Below, in pieces: positions 11,514-21,394 of a stretch of DNA of 64,000 bases (position 1 is its first letter; each line of letters starts with the position of its first letter). A model generated the notes under the pieces. It saw only the letters and a program-made list of their open reading frames with translations. It did no database searches and was not told the origin of the DNA. The stretch is from Rebecca billardiae RCC1528 (Eukaryota; Haptophyta): assembly GCA_965240325.2 (NCBI GenBank), contig OZ251230.1, forward strand, positions 1,240,001-1,304,000, read 5' to 3'. Position numbers and translations under genes: made by a program.

Positions 11514-11792
11514 GTGGGCGGCGCGAGCAGGAGACAGCGGCGCGGTGTGCGGGTTGCGCTTCGCGGACGCGACCGACGGCGGCACGAGAAGGATTATTGA
11601 TTTGCCTTTGGCCGTCGTCCGGCCGTCCGGCCGGGGGGGACTCCTGCTGCTTCGTCAACGACTTCGAGCGTTGTTTGCCGACTGACTGATGCCAGTGATG
11701 TCAGACGTGTCTAAGTCGTCCGACGTCGGACACTTCACGAGTCCACTGCGCATGCCAATGATACGCGGTACCATCACTCATCAGTCATGTCA

Positions 11793-12431
11793 TCATGCAT
11801 CGTGCCCATACATCAATCGCGAGCACACCACGGCCGTGTACAGCCGACCAACGTGCGTGTACGCTCTCGGGATCGTGGCAAAGACCACGCGCGGCTCCGC
11901 TTGTTGAGCCGCACCCGCTGAGCTGGCGCGCGGTTTGCAGGGGGCTGTGGGCGGGGTGGGCAGGAAATCCGCCTCGAGCGCGACAGGAAGATCAGCCTCC
12001 TCGTGGTCGTCGTCCATGACTTCCGTGTCGTCTTCATCCTCGCCAATGCCCGTGTTGCAGTCCAGTCGTGCGTCATCGCTCAAAATGATGTCGATGTCAT
12101 CTTCGCTGCATGATCTGGTGGCCGTAGGGGTCGACAGCCACAGAAGAGCGTCAAGGCTACCGAGTGCGCCGGATTTGGCGCACGGCGTCGCGTACGGCTC
12201 GTCAAAACGCGGGGTCTCGAAGCCCGGCGGGGTGAGCGGACTGGCAGAGCCGCAGCATGCGCGAGCGCTGTGCCGCCGACGCCGAGCACAGAGCCGCCGC
12301 AGCAGCGCCTCGTTGCGGAGGGTGTCTGCACGAGCGGTGCACAGCAGCGCGCGCTTCTCCGTCGCCTTGCAGCTCTGGAGGTGGATCCGATCGCACGCGT
12401 GGCGCGTCGGTCGGTGTGGGCGTGTACGCAT
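11793..12431 (-). CDS. Hypothetical acidic protein
   Basis: Open from an ATG at 12431 to a stop at 11793 (212 aa). The frame stays open about 140 bp further upstream without an ATG, so an upstream exon is possible. The first half is basic and Cys/Arg-rich. The second half has a Ser/Thr-Pro patch (LTPPGFETPRFDEPYATP) and a strongly acidic run (GEDEDDTEVMDDDHEEADL around residues 140-160), typical of intrinsically disordered regulatory proteins. No domain recognised. The reverse frame over the same bases is low-complexity Ser/Arg, which favours this strand. Head to head with the Dus gene. Confidence 0.5.
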   Translation of the reverse strand: MRTRPHRPTRHACDRIHLQSCKATEKRALLCTARADTLRNEALLRRLCARRRRHSARACCGSASPLTPPGFETPRFDEPYATPCAKSGALGSLDALLWLSTPTATRSCSEDDIDIILSDDARLDCNTGIGEDEDDTEVMDDDHEEADLPVALEADFLPTPPTAPCKPRASSAGAAQQAEPRVVFATIPRAYTHVGRLYTAVVCSRLMYGHDA

Positions 12432-12681
12432 CGCACTCTCCGGCGGACGTCGCACGGTCAAGGTGGTGCCTGGAAATGTCTGGCTGAGTCGCGCGTTGGG
12501 AGTCGCATACTTTCGGCACCCCGACCAACGGGCAGCCCGAAACCAGCACGGCTCCAGTAGCCTAAACACCGGCTAAAGCGGATGAGGACTTTTCACTTGC
12601 GTCCCTTCTTCCGTCCGGCCGGTCGTACTCAAGTGTGGTCCCGGAATCACCGCAATTCGCCGGACTCGCTTGATCAGCCTC
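12432..12681. promoter_or_regulatory. Inferred divergent promoter region
   Basis: 250 bp lies between the start codons of the acidic protein and the Dus1-like gene. No core element recognised; inferred from orientation only. Confidence 0.35.
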
Positions 12682-13914
12682 ATGGTGGACATGGACAGCC
12701 CCCCGCCCACGCGTCTCGACCCCGCGGCGTGGTGGCGGTCGCTGGGTTCGCCGCGGTACGTGCTCGCGCCGATGGTCGACCAGAGCGAGCTGCCATTTCG
12801 CCTCCTCTGCCGCCGCTATGGCGCGGAGCTGGGCTACACCCCCATGCTGCACGCCGCGCACTTTGCGAAGAGCGCTGCTCACCGCGAGCGCAACTTTGAC
12901 CCCGAGCCGAGTGGCGCAGACCGGCCGCTGATCGCGCAGCTCGCCGGCTGCGATGCCGCCACCCTGATTGCGGCCGCTCGCCACGTCGAGCCGCACGTGG
13001 ACGGCGTCGACCTCAACTTCGGCTGCCCCCAGAAGATCGCGGCGCGCGGCGGCTACGGCTCATTCCTTCTCGAGCGCGACTGGGATTGGCTCGTGTCCCT
13101 GGTCGCGGAGGTGGCGCGAGCGCTGCGCGTGCCGCTGAGCGTGAAGCTGAGGATCGTGCTGGACGCGGAGGGCCAGCCTGACGTCGCGCGCACCGTCGAG
13201 CTCTGCGGCCGGCTGCAGGCTGCGGGCGCGTCGATGCTGTGCCTGCACGGCCGCACGCGGCTGATGCTGCGCCGGCTGCAGCGTGAGGCGGACTGGGGGG
13301 CGATCCGCGCGGTGAAGCGCGCGGTCTCGATCCCGGTGGTCGCCAACGGAGGCGTGTACACCCTCGACGACGCCAACGCGTGCCTCGCGCACACGGGGGC
13401 CGACGCCGTCATGTCGGCCGAGGGCCTGCTCGAGGACCCTGCGCTCTTCTCGGGCCGGCAGCTGCCGCGCGCGCAGCTCGCTGAGGAGTACCTCGAGCTG
13501 GCGAGGCGGCACCCGCCGCCGATGCTGCGGCCGGTGCGGGCGCATCTGTTCAAGCTGCTCTTCGCGGACGTCGAGCTGAACAAGCCTCATGCGCGCGCCA
13601 TCTCCAAGGCGCGCTCGCTCGACGAGATCGACACGACCATGCGCGCGCTCGCCATGTGCCGAGCCACGCGGCTCGCGGCGGCAGGGCTGGCCGATGGCCG
13701 CGACCCGCCGAGTCACTCGTGGTATCATCGGCACCGCGAAGAGGCCGCGGCGGGGCGTCAGCGCCAGCCACTCGAGTCTGCCGAGTGCAACGCCTCGGCC
13801 GAGCCTGCGTTCGCGTCTTCGCGCCGGCACGCCAGCAGCGACTCGTCGGACGACGACGATGCAGAGGAGCGGCAGCGGCAGTGGATGCTCGAGCTCAGCG
13901 CCGATGACATCTAG
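12682..13914 (+). CDS. tRNA-dihydrouridine synthase, Dus1 type
   Basis: FMN enzyme that reduces uridine to dihydrouridine in the tRNA D-loop (positions 16/17 for the Dus1 group) using NADPH. Intronless, 410 aa from ATG 12682 (12691 also possible). The barrel starts at RYVLAPMVDQSELPFRLLCR. The active-site cysteine lies in the NFGCPQKIA motif (C115), followed by GGYGSFL. VKLRI, LHGRTR and PVVANGGV mark the FMN phosphate side, and DAVMSAEGLLEDPALF is the typical Dus1 barrel end. RPVRAHLFKLLF matches the C-terminal helical domain. The tail (last ~80 residues) is Ser/Asp-rich and ends in an acidic DDDDAEE cluster, with no zinc finger. Probably cytosolic or nuclear, since there is no targeting peptide. 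Confidence 0.93.
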   Translation: MVDMDSPPPTRLDPAAWWRSLGSPRYVLAPMVDQSELPFRLLCRRYGAELGYTPMLHAAHFAKSAAHRERNFDPEPSGADRPLIAQLAGCDAATLIAAARHVEPHVDGVDLNFGCPQKIAARGGYGSFLLERDWDWLVSLVAEVARALRVPLSVKLRIVLDAEGQPDVARTVELCGRLQAAGASMLCLHGRTRLMLRRLQREADWGAIRAVKRAVSIPVVANGGVYTLDDANACLAHTGADAVMSAEGLLEDPALFSGRQLPRAQLAEEYLELARRHPPPMLRPVRAHLFKLLFADVELNKPHARAISKARSLDEIDTTMRALAMCRATRLAAAGLADGRDPPSHSWYHRHREEAAAGRQRQPLESAECNASAEPAFASSRRHASSDSSDDDDAEERQRQWMLELSADDI

Positions 13915-14892
13915 TTACTGCTCTTAGCAGCCCGCGGTCACGAGTCGTTGGTCACGGCCGGGTATTATTATTCGTCTACTATTACTCGTCGGATGTGACG
14001 CCACGTGCGAGCCTCAGAAGTCAGATGACCGCTGCCGTGACTGAGTCACTGACTGCGCGACCGCCGTGTCCGCCGTTCGTTCCGACGGCACCGACTTCAT
14101 TCACAGTCCCGGCCGGGCGGCCGGGCGGCCAACCGCGAATTCGTTCGGTCTGACTCTGATTCTGAAGACTGTAACCGACTGTAAACTTGCTATCAGTAAA
14201 CAACGGTTACCAGCACGCCGCACAATCAGCGCACAATATAGCTATATAACATTGAGTCGTGGTGCCAATCAGTCCGAGACTACCGGCCGTTAGGCGTTAC
14301 TCCGTAGTTGTACTAAATATTATCTATACGCAGACTGTCATACAAAGCCTGTAGACGGTAGAATCTGAGACTGAATGAGTAGTAAGACTGTGTCACTAAG
14401 TTACAAGTAGATTGATCATTGATTTACAGTGACACTGTCTTAGAGACTCTCGGATTCTGAGTCGTAGCTAGTTACTGAACTAGATAAGTGATTAAGTGAG
14501 AACCGTGCTGAGCCACGTAATAAGTGACACGTGCAGATGATTGACTGACAGACCGATTGGCGATTCACGAATCAATCACGGTGCAGTCGGCGTCGCGCCT
14601 AAGCCCCTAACCGTACTAATAGTGTTAGTTAGTTAATTCAGCAAAGTCACGACTGGGCGACTGGCGGACCTTCACCGTGACCTTGGCTGCTTGGAGTATT
14701 ACTATTAGCTACTACTCTACGAGCTAGTAGATAAGTACTAGCTCGGGTAAGTAGTACGCTAGTAGTAGGCTAGAGTGACTAGTGAAGAACGGTAGTAGTA
14801 GCAATTTAAAAATACATACGTACTAAATTAGTACTACTCTGTAGGTTACTGGGCAGTGGGCTACAACCCGCGAATCCGGTCGGTCGCAGTGT
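13915..14892. other. Intergenic, AT-richer, no gene recognised
   Basis: Many short imperfect inverted repeats built on actagt/tagtac words, and stops in all frames. Nothing recognised apart from the mobile element that begins at 14897. Confidence 0.6.
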
Positions 14893-14896
14893 TAAG

Positions 14897-15751
14897 GACC
14901 CGTTGCACGGGTGAGTGACCGTAGGGCGGTGAAAATGCGACGTACCGGTGAAAATACGGTTTTGCAACTAGCGCTGGGCGATGGCGGCCGGGCGCGACGA
15001 ACCGAGCGGATTGGTGCACGGGGAATCCAATTCCCCGTGCACCAATCCAATCCGTTCGTCGCCAGGTGGTGCCGTTGCCGAGATCGAGCTGCAAAACCCT
15101 CAGCAGGTGGTCAAGAGAAGCCAAACGGGGAGGGCTGTCACAACGCGCGCGCCGCGGTGGGAAGAGAGAAGGACTTGCCTCCCAACTGCAGCTTTGGCAG
15201 CGTTCCCTCTTGCGGCAGTGGAAGCCGACGACGAGGAGGATGACGACGCAACTGCTGACGACTGCTGCGAAGCAGCAGCGGTGACACTCTGCGGTGCACA
15301 GCTGCCACCGCGCGCGCCGCGCGACCGCGGACTCGGGTCGGATGGCGACAGCAGCACCGAGCAGTCCTCATGAAGACGATGAAGCTGCGTGCACGGGTGC
15401 GCGAGGTGACAGGCGAAGCGCGCCGACGACACAGCACTTGACACGCCTGAGCGCACGCCCATGCTCGCTGAGCGCGAGCGCTGCAAGTGCAACTACAGTG
15501 CGCGCCGCGCTGCAAGTGGATGCAGGCTGTACTGCGGCGCTGCGTCCGCGGTCATCGTCTCTTCACTACTTGTCGACTGCTGCTGCGGCGGGCCGGGGGC
15601 ACTACCCGGCACGCGCGGCGTAGCGCGCTAAACGGAATGTGATGGTAGACGCACTGTCACGCTCCCGCCGCCGCCGCCGCCGCCGGCAAGACTATCGTCA
15701 CTCTAGGCCGCAGAAGTGTCGTTTTTTCGGCGCTCACGCTTGCAACGGGTC
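14897..15751. mobile_element. Non-autonomous DNA element, 855 bp, TIR and 4-bp TSD
   Basis: The left end reads GACCCGTTGCACGGGTGAGT. The right end, read on the minus strand, is GACCCGTTGCAAGCGTGAGC followed by GCCGAAAAAACGACAC. The flanks are a perfect 4-bp duplication TAAG (14893-14896 and 15752-15755). The same termini bound the element at 39137-42059, there with TSD TTCG. The interior contains a 141-bp foldback (14958-15098) and a GC-rich region with no recognised transposase, so it would need a helper in trans. A 4-bp TSD fits superfamilies such as Sola or Ginger, but the family is not established. Confidence 0.85.
14958..15098. repeat. 141-bp foldback (hairpin) element
   Basis: Begins GGTTTTGCA and ends TGCAAAACC. 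The arms are imperfect but contain a perfect 19-bp inner stem (GGATTGGTGCACGGGGAAT and its complement) around a 3-nt loop near 15009-15049. A second copy of exactly the same length, with diverged sequence but the same GGTTTTG...CAAAACC ends, is at 39788-39928, in the sister element. Confidence 0.8.
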
Positions 15752-15755
15752 TAAG

Positions 15756-15977
15756 ACTTAAGTAGTAATAAGTGCAGTGACACTCTCAGTGACCGTGAGC
15801 TGGCGAGTCTCGGACCCGAACAGAACAAGGTCGATGCGGCCCGCCCGGGGACGACGACGCCGCGCGATACTAGCTGATCTACACTCTGAGCAGTCTGACG
15901 CGCGGCGGCGCCCCCACGCTCGAACGCTGCTGCAGCCTGACGCCTGCCCCAAGTGTCACTGTCAGCGGTCCGGTGGC
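15756..15977. other. Short intergenic gap upstream of centrin 3' end
   Basis: No feature recognised between the mobile element's right target duplication and the centrin stop codon. Confidence 0.5.
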
Positions 15978-16522
15978 TCAAAACAAGCTGGTCGCATGTA
16001 GCACGCCCTTGAAATCGTCTGCGTTTAGCTGCCCATCGCCATCCGCGTCGAATTCGTCGATCATTGCCTGCAGCTCGTCCTCTGAGAGCGCTTCCCCCAT
16101 CTCGCGGCAGACGCGCTTCAGGTCACGGCGCGTGATAACGCCTGTGCCGTGCTCGTCAAACAGCGAAAAGGCCTGTGACAGCTTCTCGTGGGGTGGCCGG
16201 TCGAGATAAAACTGCGTGGCAATCTCGACGAATGCGTCGCGCGAGATGCGCCCACTCAACTCACGATCGTGCTCGCGGACAAGCTGGGCGAGCTCGGCTT
16301 TGCTCGGGTCAAAGCCTAGCGCGCGCAGGCAAACCTTGAGCTCGTTGTACGTGATGGATCCTGCGCGCCGGGAAGGGGTCTAGGTGAGGGGTGGGCCAGG
16401 CGTGGGCGGAGGAGCGCATAGCGCATACCGACGCCCGCCGTATCGAACATGTCGTACGCGTGGGTGAGCTCCTCGCGTTCATCACCGCTGAGCTCGTGCC
16501 GTTGCCACAGCACCTCCGCCAT
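15978..16522 (-). CDS. Centrin / caltractin-like EF-hand protein, 2 exons
   Basis: Small Ca2+-binding protein of basal bodies and centrosomes. Exons 16522-16429 and 16360-15978 (intron GTATGC...GCGCAG, phase 1), 158 aa. Four EF-hands are spaced as in centrins. EF1 (DTAGVGSITYNE) spans the splice junction and is degenerate. EF2 (REHDRELSGRISRDAF) is also degenerate. EF3 (DEHGTGVITRRD) is partial. EF4 (DADGDGQLNADD) is canonical and the likely Ca2+ site. The segment ELKVCLRALGFDPSK between EF1 and EF2 and KLSQAFSLFDEHGTG after the linker are centrin hallmarks and argue against calmodulin. The short N-terminus lacks the usual basic extension. It suggests a flagellated cell or centriole. Head to head with Trm5, 100 bp between starts. 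Confidence 0.9.
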
Positions 16523-16622
16523 GATCCACACGAACCACCCGTCTTCTGGCGCCACCGTTCGATCACTTCGACCCGGCGCGCGCCCGTTGGCCGGGGCCGA
16601 AGCGCCCAGCCGCCACCCGGAC
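16523..16622. promoter_or_regulatory. Inferred shared promoter, centrin / Trm5
   Basis: Only 100 bp between the two start codons, so both promoters must overlap or lie in the genes. No TATA motif seen. Confidence 0.45.
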
Positions 16623-18038
16623 ATGAACGTGGTCGTCATGGCTGCGGCCATGGCCTCGCGTCCACTCGACCGCGCGGCGCTCGCCGAGCGCATACAGCTC
16701 ATCGCGCTGCGCGTCCAGGCGAAGAAGTGCGGCCCGTTCATGCAGCGCCTCCGTGGGTGCGTCGCAGCCCCGAGCTCGCCCGACCCACGCCCACTGCGCC
16801 TGCGGCTGATCCCGGTGCCCGAACACCTCGCGCGCGCGCGCGCACGCAGGAGCATGCTGAACATGCCGCGCTTGCGCAACGTCGTCCCCGACACCGAGAG
16901 CTCGGCCCCGTCGGATTCGAAGCTTCTGCTCCTCAGCCCGACCGTCGTCGACCTCGAGCTGCGCGGCCTCGCCGACGAGCTCAAGGAGTTCGCCCTCGCC
17001 GAGGGCGCCACGCCCGTCCCGTATACGCTCACGCTGCCGTACGAGCACTTCCCTGCGGAGCACGTGCTGAGGAAGCTGCTGCCCGACGAGGTGGAGGTGC
17101 CCACCTCGTTCGAGACGGTCGGCCACATCATCCACCTCAACCTGCGCGCCGAGCACGAGGCGCACAAGGCGCTGATCGCGCAGGTGCTGCTGGACAAGAA
17201 CGCGCCGCGCATCCGCACGGTCGTCAACAAGGTCGACTCGATCTCGAACGAGTTCCGCGTCTTCCCGATGGAGGTGCTCGCGGGCGACGCCGAGATGGTG
17301 ACCGAGGTGAAGCAGCACGGCTGCACCTTCGGCCTCGACTACTCGAAGGTGTACTGGAACTCGCGGCTCGAGGCGGAGCACAGGCGGCTGATTGGCCAGC
17401 TCTCGCCGGCGGACATGCTGATCGACCTGATGGCGGGCATCGGCCCCTTCGCCGTGCCCGCGGCGAAGAAGGGCGTGGCCGTCTACGCGAACGACCTCAA
17501 CCCGGCGAGCTACGAGTGGCTCGTCAAGAACGTCGAGCGCAATCGCGTGCGCGGCGTCGTCTGCTCGTGCCGCGACGCGCGCGCGTTTGCTCGCGCGCTC
17601 ACGTCGAGCGCACCGCCGGACGAGCTTGCCGGCTTCGGCGCAGCGCTGCGACGGGTGCACGCAGGGGGCGGGCGCGTGCACATGACCATGAATCTGCCCG
17701 CGAGCGCCATCGAGTTCGTCGACGTGCTCCCCGGGCTCTTCCACCGGGGCCGCTGGGACGGGCCGCTGCCCACGGTGCACGTGTACTGCTTCTCCAAGGA
17801 GGAGGAGGCGGCGGCGGTGGACGACGTGCGCACGCGCACGGAGCGAGTGCTCGGCGCGGCCCTGGACGGGCGGTGCGACGTGCACGTCGTGCGCACCGTG
17901 GCACCGAATAAGCTCATGCTCTGCGTCAGCTTTCAGGTGCCGGAAGAGGTTGCGTGGGCGGCGGACACGGCAGACACGACGGGCGCAGGCGGCAACCCGG
18001 CAAAGCGAGCTAAGACGTCGTCGGACTCAGAGCAGTAG
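16623..18038 (+). CDS. TRM5: tRNA (guanine37-N1)-methyltransferase
   Basis: Methylates G37 next to the anticodon using S-adenosylmethionine, which prevents frameshifting. Intronless, about 471 aa from ATG 16623 (16638 and 16650 also possible; all lie downstream of the divergent centrin start). Family signatures in order: PTSFETVGHIIHLNLR (D2 domain), TVVNKVDSISNEFRVFPMEV, GCTFGLDYSKVYWNSRLEAEH, the SAM-binding DLMAGIGPFAVPAAKKG, NDLNPASYEWL, and the catalytic region MTMNLPASAIEF (N-L-P-x-x-A). C-terminal IRT-like contacts are seen at VHVVRTVAPNKLMLCVSF. The last ~25 residues are a disordered, possibly nuclear-type basic patch (PAKRAKTSSDSEQ). In other eukaryotes the enzyme also serves mitochondria; a clear presequence is not evident here. 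Confidence 0.95.
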   Translation: MNVVVMAAAMASRPLDRAALAERIQLIALRVQAKKCGPFMQRLRGCVAAPSSPDPRPLRLRLIPVPEHLARARARRSMLNMPRLRNVVPDTESSAPSDSKLLLLSPTVVDLELRGLADELKEFALAEGATPVPYTLTLPYEHFPAEHVLRKLLPDEVEVPTSFETVGHIIHLNLRAEHEAHKALIAQVLLDKNAPRIRTVVNKVDSISNEFRVFPMEVLAGDAEMVTEVKQHGCTFGLDYSKVYWNSRLEAEHRRLIGQLSPADMLIDLMAGIGPFAVPAAKKGVAVYANDLNPASYEWLVKNVERNRVRGVVCSCRDARAFARALTSSAPPDELAGFGAALRRVHAGGGRVHMTMNLPASAIEFVDVLPGLFHRGRWDGPLPTVHVYCFSKEEEAAAVDDVRTRTERVLGAALDGRCDVHVVRTVAPNKLMLCVSFQVPEEVAWAADTADTTGAGGNPAKRAKTSSDSEQ

Positions 18039-18348
18039 CAGGCTGCTGCTGCCCGCGGTTGGAACGTTAACGATGCGACGCTGACTCAGACGGACGACAC
18101 CGGCGTGCTCCGTCCGTGGTCCGCCGCGGCGAGCTAACCCACGACAACGGAGCCTCTCCTTGAACGCCAAACGTGTCGTTGGCCCGGCCACGACACCCTC
18201 ACCCTGTTGCCGCTGCAGGGATTCCGGTGGCGGGTGTGTCCGGAGGCACCCGAGTGGCGAGTTGACACTTATATTGTCACTTTCAACTTGACAGTGACGG
18301 CGAACCAGCGGGAATCAGCGATCAGAATCTCAGGCCGAAAAGGCCGCC
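18039..18348. other. Short intergenic region
   Basis: No gene or repeat recognised; contains the presumed terminator of Trm5 and promoter of the histidine phosphatase. Confidence 0.5.
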
Positions 18349-19086
18349 ATGCCGGCCCTGCTCGCAACGACAATTCTCTTCTCGCTCGCCCTGCAAACCC
18401 CTGCAGGCCTGAGCGCGGCCACGTTGACCCCGTACACACCAGCGCAGACCGCGCAGAAGCGCATCCTGCTCCTCCGCCACGGCCGCACGGAGATGAACGA
18501 CTACTTGAAGCGCGTGCCGCACAACTCGAACAGCTTTGTCGACCCACTGCTTGTGGACACACGACTGACAGCGCTTGGCGAGGAACAGGCGGAAAATGCT
18601 GCGCAGGCCGTCGCGCGCGTGGGCTTTGACATCGACCTTGTCGTCAGCAGCCCGCTGAGTCGCGCGCTCGCTACGACGGAGCGCGCATTCGCTGGCGCGG
18701 AGCGCGTGATTGTCCATCCGACAATTGCCGAGCGGCAGTGGCATGCCTCCGATGTGGGACGTGAGCTCTCGGAGCTGCGAGCTGACTTTCCTCACGGGCG
18801 GTACGACTGGAGCTTACTCCCGCAGGCGGGTAGCTGGGGCTACGCGGAGCTGCGAGACCGCGATGGGACCACGCTGCCTCCGCCAGAGGAGCCGGAGGCG
18901 GCGTTCCTGTTCCGGCTGGAGCGATTCCGGGAGTGGCTGTGCAAGCGGCCCGAGGAGACCATTGCTGTCGTCACACACTGGGGCGCCATCCACGCTCTCG
19001 TGGGTGAGACGGTGCGCAACTGTGGCGTGGTCACGTGCGAGCTTCGAGATCTGCAGCCCGGGCGCTTTCTCCTCGGCGATGACTGA
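18349..19086 (+). CDS. Histidine phosphatase (phosphoglycerate-mutase-like), secreted or organellar
   Basis: Intronless, 245 aa. The N-terminal hydrophobic stretch MPALLATTILFSLALQTPAG is a signal peptide or the start of a plastid presequence. The branch-1 histidine phosphatase core begins at RILLLRHGRTEMN, with the phospho-accepting His44 in RHG. The second arginine region is VVSSPLSRALATTE, and the second catalytic His (H210) lies in VVTHWGAIHALVG. Lengths and spacing match small cofactor-independent phosphatases and PGM-like enzymes. A glycolytic mutase is unlikely because of the signal peptide and the missing mutase insert. The substrate cannot be named. Proteins with this architecture are common in algae and plants. 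Confidence 0.88.
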   Translation: MPALLATTILFSLALQTPAGLSAATLTPYTPAQTAQKRILLLRHGRTEMNDYLKRVPHNSNSFVDPLLVDTRLTALGEEQAENAAQAVARVGFDIDLVVSSPLSRALATTERAFAGAERVIVHPTIAERQWHASDVGRELSELRADFPHGRYDWSLLPQAGSWGYAELRDRDGTTLPPPEEPEAAFLFRLERFREWLCKRPEETIAVVTHWGAIHALVGETVRNCGVVTCELRDLQPGRFLLGDD

Positions 19087-19407
19087 CTACAGACGCGCGC
19101 ATCATGTCGTCTTAGACGTATCAACTATCATTCATCGGCCGGACGCCGCCTCTCGCCAGTCTCGGCACCCGGCGAGCTTGTCGCTCAGTAGTCAGTGTAT
19201 TGCGTGACGAATGCGTAGAGTGTAGCTAGTCGTATCATAGACTGTACGTGCCCGAGTAATACGGCTAGCTCATACTCATCACTGCTGCCGTCTTGAGACT
19301 GATGTTATTGCTAGTAGAACGACTACAGTACACTCACTGTACAGTGTTCGAAGGCTCGGCGGGGCAACGATTACTCTCAGACGAGAGCAGCCTGCGGGCC
19401 CCGCCCG
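19087..19407. other. Short intergenic region between convergent genes
   Basis: AT-richer, stops in all frames, no repeat recognised. Confidence 0.5.
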
Positions 19408-19989
19408 TCAGCCGAGGTCGAAGGAGTCTCGCAGCTCCGCCGCAATACATGACGACACGCGTGCCTTGCGCACCTGGGCGTCGTTGCCGTAGATGTGAGC
19501 GAGCACGCCACCAAAGGAGCGCTCCATCTGCGCGCAAAGGTCGCGCACGAGCTTCTGGCGGGCCGCGCTGTCTGCGGCGAGATGGTCCCAGTCCAGCGCC
19601 TGCTGCTGTGTGACCAGCTCTCGCGTGAGGACCGCAACGGCGTGCCTCTGCTGCTTCTTGTACGTCGGCGCTCTCCGGCGCATCATGTCCTGCCAGCGCT
19701 CAGCTACGACAGGCGTGATAGCGCCGGTGTCGTCGGCGTGTACGCGGAGCGTTCGTGCCATGCTGCGCGAATGTGCAGCGAGTTCCTGCAAGGAGTCGGA
19801 CAGCTCGGCTTGGCTCTGCGCGTGGCTGGCTTGCTCGCAAAGTACCGCCGCGCGCTTCAGCCCCTTGCGCGCGTCAGCCACGTCATAGCTGATGATGCTG
19901 TCCACCACCTCGGCAGCCGCGCGCGTGAACGCCACCAGCGCGGCGACTGCCTCCTCGCAGCCGTCGCTCGGTTGATGGTCCGACTCCAT
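19408..19989 (-). CDS. Hypothetical helical protein, 193 aa
   Basis: Single exon from an ATG at 19989. Composition suggests an all-helical, partly coiled-coil protein: AEVVDSIISYDVADARKGLK, SQAELSDSLQELAAHSRSM and RHAVAVLTRELVTQQQAL have heptad-like hydrophobics. A Trp/Arg-rich centre (VAERWQDMMRRRAPTYKKQQ) separates the two helical halves. No signal peptide, membrane segment or known domain recognised. The start codon lies in CATG, so the two divergent open frames begin 2 bp apart. The neighbouring glycosyltransferase more likely starts at 20039. Confidence 0.7.
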   Translation of the reverse strand: MESDHQPSDGCEEAVAALVAFTRAAAEVVDSIISYDVADARKGLKRAAVLCEQASHAQSQAELSDSLQELAAHSRSMARTLRVHADDTGAITPVVAERWQDMMRRRAPTYKKQQRHAVAVLTRELVTQQQALDWDHLAADSAARQKLVRDLCAQMERSFGGVLAHIYGNDAQVRKARVSSCIAAELRDSFDLG

Positions 19990-20038
19990 GCTGGCTGGCC
20001 CCCGGCACAGCTCGACACGCTCTCAGTCTCGTCGGACG
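19990..20038. promoter_or_regulatory. Inferred shared promoter, 49 bp
   Basis: Only 49 bp between the two likely start codons, the tightest divergent pair in the window; promoter elements must extend into one of the genes. Confidence 0.4.
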
Positions 20039-21394
20039 ATGCACGCTGCCTGCGCCGTGCTGTGTGCCGCCGGCGCGGCGCTGGTCAGCGGCGAGGCGCT
20101 GATCTACGAGCGCCGCGTCTTCCCGCAGACGGCACCGCTCGTGTGCGCCACGTACATCTCGCACCACCGCTTCGACCTGCTCGAGCGCGCCATGCGCGCA
20201 AACTTTCGTCACTTTGACGAGGATGAGCCGGCATGGCTCACGTACGAGGTGGCATGGTTCGACAATGGCAGCGGCGAGCCCGCGCGCGAGTTCGCAAAGC
20301 GCGTGCAGGTGGAGCATGTGCAGCTCTCCGAGCACAACCTCGGGCTGCCCGCCGCCATCAACGCGCTCGTGCGCCGGCTGTGCACCGCCCCGTACCTGAT
20401 GACGCTTGAGGAGGACTGGGAGTTTGGTGGCGACGTGGGCGCGCCGCCTGACTGGCAGCCCTCGCCCGGGGCGCCAGCGACGAAGCTGATGGACACGCCC
20501 GCTCGACGCGTCGCCGTCGCCTCCGCGGCGGGCCTCCTCGCCGCCGACGCGCAGGCACCCGCCGGGCTCGCCGACCCGGGCACCGGGCGCACGATGCCGA
20601 TCCTTGGCGTCACGCTCCGCTCCGAGTCGCTGGATGCGTTCATCCGCGCACCGAGGCGGTCGGAGTGGCGCACGCGCGCAGTGCTCGCGCCGCCGATCGC
20701 CGGCGCCGGCGCGGACGCGTGGTACCGCACGGTCGAGTACCGCACGTACTGCCTCGACTGGCGCTCGAACCAAGTGTTTGCGGCGTACACGAACGGCGCG
20801 GCGCTGTACAATCGCTCGCGGCTGCTCGGGCTCGGGCCCATGTACGGGGACCCGGACGGCGTGCCCAACCCGCCGGGCGAGCGCGTGTTCCATGACGCCC
20901 ACGCGCGCGTCGGCCGCGCCGGCTTCCCCTCGCACTACGGCGAGACCAACTACGCGGTGCGCGCGGGCATGCGCTACTGCTCGGCCACGCTGAGGCTGGA
21001 GCCGGGCTGCGAGGGGACGCCCGACACGGTGGGCGGCACGTGCAGCGCGGCGTTCGTGCACACTGGCGCGGGGCGTGGTTACGGGCTGGAGAAGAAGAAG
21101 GCGGCGAAGACCCCGGAGGACGCGGACCAGGTGTGGATGTATTACGGCACGCCCGTCTACGACGCGGCCGTCGCCGCGGCGAGGCTGATGGCCCACGACA
21201 GCGTCGACCAGACGGTGCAGGGCCTGCAAGCTGCGATCGGCCTCGCGAGCACGAGTGGCGTGATGGCGGCGGCGCGCGCGGAGGGCGTGCTCGGTGCTCC
21301 ACCCGCGGCTCAATCGTGCCCCGCCATCGGAGACGGGAGCGACGATCGTAGCGCGGGCGAGGCCGAGGATGTGGCTGTCACAGGCACAGCATGA
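20039..21394 (+). CDS. Secreted glycosyltransferase-like protein
   Basis: Intronless, 451 aa. The signal peptide MHAACAVLCAAGAALVSGEA favours the ATG at 20039 over the one at 19988. The fold resembles GT-A glycosyltransferases: VCATYISHHRFDLLERAMRA opens the nucleotide-sugar region, and VAWFDNGSGEPAREFAKRV and HNLGLPAAINALVRRL follow as in family 2-like enzymes. LMTLEEDWEF (E124-F129) supplies the acidic metal-binding motif in place of DxD. The acceptor-side half contains YCLDWRSNQVFAAYTNGAALYNR and FPSHYGETNYAVRAGMRYC. The Golgi or secretory lumen is the expected site. Donor and acceptor sugars are unknown. It precedes, tail to tail, another glycan-modifying gene, so the two may act on the same cell-surface polysaccharide. 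Confidence 0.78.
   Translation: MHAACAVLCAAGAALVSGEALIYERRVFPQTAPLVCATYISHHRFDLLERAMRANFRHFDEDEPAWLTYEVAWFDNGSGEPAREFAKRVQVEHVQLSEHNLGLPAAINALVRRLCTAPYLMTLEEDWEFGGDVGAPPDWQPSPGAPATKLMDTPARRVAVASAAGLLAADAQAPAGLADPGTGRTMPILGVTLRSESLDAFIRAPRRSEWRTRAVLAPPIAGAGADAWYRTVEYRTYCLDWRSNQVFAAYTNGAALYNRSRLLGLGPMYGDPDGVPNPPGERVFHDAHARVGRAGFPSHYGETNYAVRAGMRYCSATLRLEPGCEGTPDTVGGTCSAAFVHTGAGRGYGLEKKKAAKTPEDADQVWMYYGTPVYDAAVAAARLMAHDSVDQTVQGLQAAIGLASTSGVMAAARAEGVLGAPPAAQSCPAIGDGSDDRSAGEAEDVAVTGTA

Noticed and set aside
16316-17326. Minus-strand 336-codon frame opposite Trm5
   Set aside because: Only its last part, centrin exon 1, is real; the rest is antisense to Trm5.
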